A stretch of 5,543 nucleotides of DNA. It comes from JACPHB01 sp964495505. Lineage in GTDB: Bacteria; Patescibacteriota; Minisyncoccia; UBA10092. The notes under the pieces are model-generated. The model did not search any database and was not told the origin of the DNA. It was given only the letters and a program-made list of their open reading frames with translations. The stretch lies in contig CAZBVM010000030.1 in assembly GCA_964495505.1 (NCBI GenBank), forward strand, positions 1-5,543. Direction: 5' to 3'. Position numbers and translations under genes: made by a program. Numbering within the stretch: the first letter of the stretch is position 1; the number at the start of each line of letters is the position of its first letter. Positions 5,012 through 5,543 of the stretch are shown piece after piece.

Positions 5012-5543
5012 ATGCCCATTTTTGATTCTCTAAATGACAGGCAAACCGAGGCCGTTAAGACAATTGAAGGCCCGGTTTTGATTTTGGCCGGCGCCGGCAG
5101 CGGCAAAACAAAAACTTTAACTTACAGAATCGCGCATCTCTTGTCTCAAGGCATTAAACCGGAAAATATTTTGGCCGTCACTTTCACCAACAAAGCCGCT
5201 GAGGAAATGCGCGCCCGAGTAAAAAACTTACTCGGGAATTTTTCCCCCTTCGGGGGATCCCCCGCAGTGGGACAATTTCCAATTTTTCCCGATTCTATCG
5301 AGGATTCTCGACAAAGTCGGAACAATTTTCAATTATTTATCGGGACATTTCATAGTTTTGGAGTAAAATTTTTGAGAGAAGAAATAGACAAATTGGGCTA
5401 TAGCAAAAATTTCGTTATTTACGATGAAGACGATGCTTTTTCCTTGGCCAAAAGTATCAGAACCGAACTTAACTTTCCCCAAGATAAGCTTAAGGCCTCA
5501 ACGCTTCTTAATATTATTTCAAAAGCCAAAAGCGAATTGATAA
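5012..5543 (+). CDS. UvrD/PcrA/Rep-type superfamily 1A DNA helicase, N-terminal part
   Basis: The gene starts at ATG 5012, which directly follows an in-frame TAA (5009-5011), and is open to the right edge (177 codons plus one base). These are 3'-to-5' ATP-dependent DNA translocases that act in the cytoplasm in nucleotide-excision and mismatch repair and in clearing replication forks. The Q motif is LNDRQTEAV (7-15, Q11) and Walker A is AGAGSGKT (26-33, K32, T33). Motif Ia is TFTNKAAEEMRARV (57-70) and motif Ib is GTFHS (111-115). Then comes the 1B region typical of UvrD (NFVIYDEDDAFSLAK, and IISKAKSELI at the edge). E. coli UvrD has about 18 residues from the Met of EMRxR to the Gly of GTFH; here there are 45, because of a structured insert. 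The rest of the protein (Walker B onward) is outside the window. UvrD, PcrA and Rep cannot be separated from this part. It is divergent from the cation operon and probably functionally unrelated. Confidence 0.93.
   Translation, partial: MPIFDSLNDRQTEAVKTIEGPVLILAGAGSGKTKTLTYRIAHLLSQGIKPENILAVTFTNKAAEEMRARVKNLLGNFSPFGGSPAVGQFPIFPDSIEDSRQSRNNFQLFIGTFHSFGVKFLREEIDKLGYSKNFVIYDEDDAFSLAKSIRTELNFPQDKLKASTLLNIISKAKSELI
5234..5326 (+). repeat. Hairpin-rich in-frame insert between helicase motifs Ia and Ib
   Basis: About 27 extra codons within residues 75-105 separate motif Ia from motif Ib, compared with UvrD. The DNA is full of small inverted repeats. These are gggaa-ttt-ttccc (5234-5246), ccccc-ttc-ggggg (5244-5256), the perfect 14-bp palindrome cgggggatcccccg (5251-5264) and tcgag-gatt-ctcga (5298-5311). 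A hexamer gattct is repeated at 5291 and 5303. The first three overlap, so they are alternative folds. The encoded stretch is Gly/Pro/Ser/Asn-rich and looks like a disordered loop. An inserted palindromic element is my reading. A lineage-specific loop expansion is the alternative. Confidence 0.5.

Noticed and set aside
4593..5033. Plus-strand open frame of 146 codons spanning the ATPase start and the helicase start
   Set aside because: It is antisense to the ATPase N-terminus and out of frame with the helicase, whose Walker A and motif Ia lie in the frame beginning at 5012.
5251..5264. 14-bp palindrome cgggggatcccccg as a protein-binding operator
   Set aside because: It lies deep within the helicase coding sequence as part of a cluster of hairpins in an insert, so a structural or repeat origin is simpler.
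5215..5345. Frameshift or assembly error in the helicase between motifs Ia and Ib
   Set aside because: The same frame encodes motif Ia before and GTFHS after the extra segment with no stop, so the reading frame is intact.

Overview
The window is moderately AT-rich and gene-dense, with no rRNA, tRNA, CRISPR array or insertion sequence that I can see. Short intergenic gaps, no clear Shine-Dalgarno sequences, a 34-residue zinc-ribbon protein and structured in-frame inserts in conserved enzymes are reminiscent of Candidatus Patescibacteria (CPR, Parcubacteria-like). That placement is an inference from style and protein flavour; no marker gene here proves it.

Layout. Positions 1-98 hold what may be the first codons of a minus-strand gene running off the left edge. 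A perfect 16-bp AT-rich hairpin (99-138) follows and fits an intrinsic terminator. A tiny minus-strand zinc-ribbon protein lies at 155-259. A tight minus-strand three-gene operon then occupies 348-4978. In transcription order it encodes a SERCA-like P2-type Ca2+-ATPase (4978-2315), a VKOR-type thiol oxidoreductase fused to a second membrane domain (2314-1313), and a CaCA-family cation/Ca2+ exchanger (1292-348). The ATPase stop and VKOR start abut (TAAATG), and VKOR and the exchanger are 20 bases apart. Divergent from the operon, across only 33 bases, the plus strand starts a UvrD/PcrA-type superfamily 1 helicase (5012 onward) that is cut by the right edge.

How the genes may work together. The ATPase would use ATP and the exchanger an ion gradient to move Ca2+ (or a similar cation) across the membrane, so the operon reads as a cation-extrusion unit. 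The VKOR between them could re-oxidise an extracytoplasmic disulfide carrier or act on the membrane proteins themselves. A redox link to calcium transport is the most interesting functional hypothesis here. The helicase is a housekeeping DNA-repair/replication gene and is probably unrelated.

Most unusual sequence features. The ATPase carries a 57-base, strongly GC-rich, imperfectly palindromic in-frame insert in its nucleotide-binding domain. The helicase carries a hairpin-rich in-frame insert between motifs Ia and Ib. Both resemble genic palindromic elements that preserve the reading frame. The ATPase also lacks the usual lysine of its KGAPE motif.
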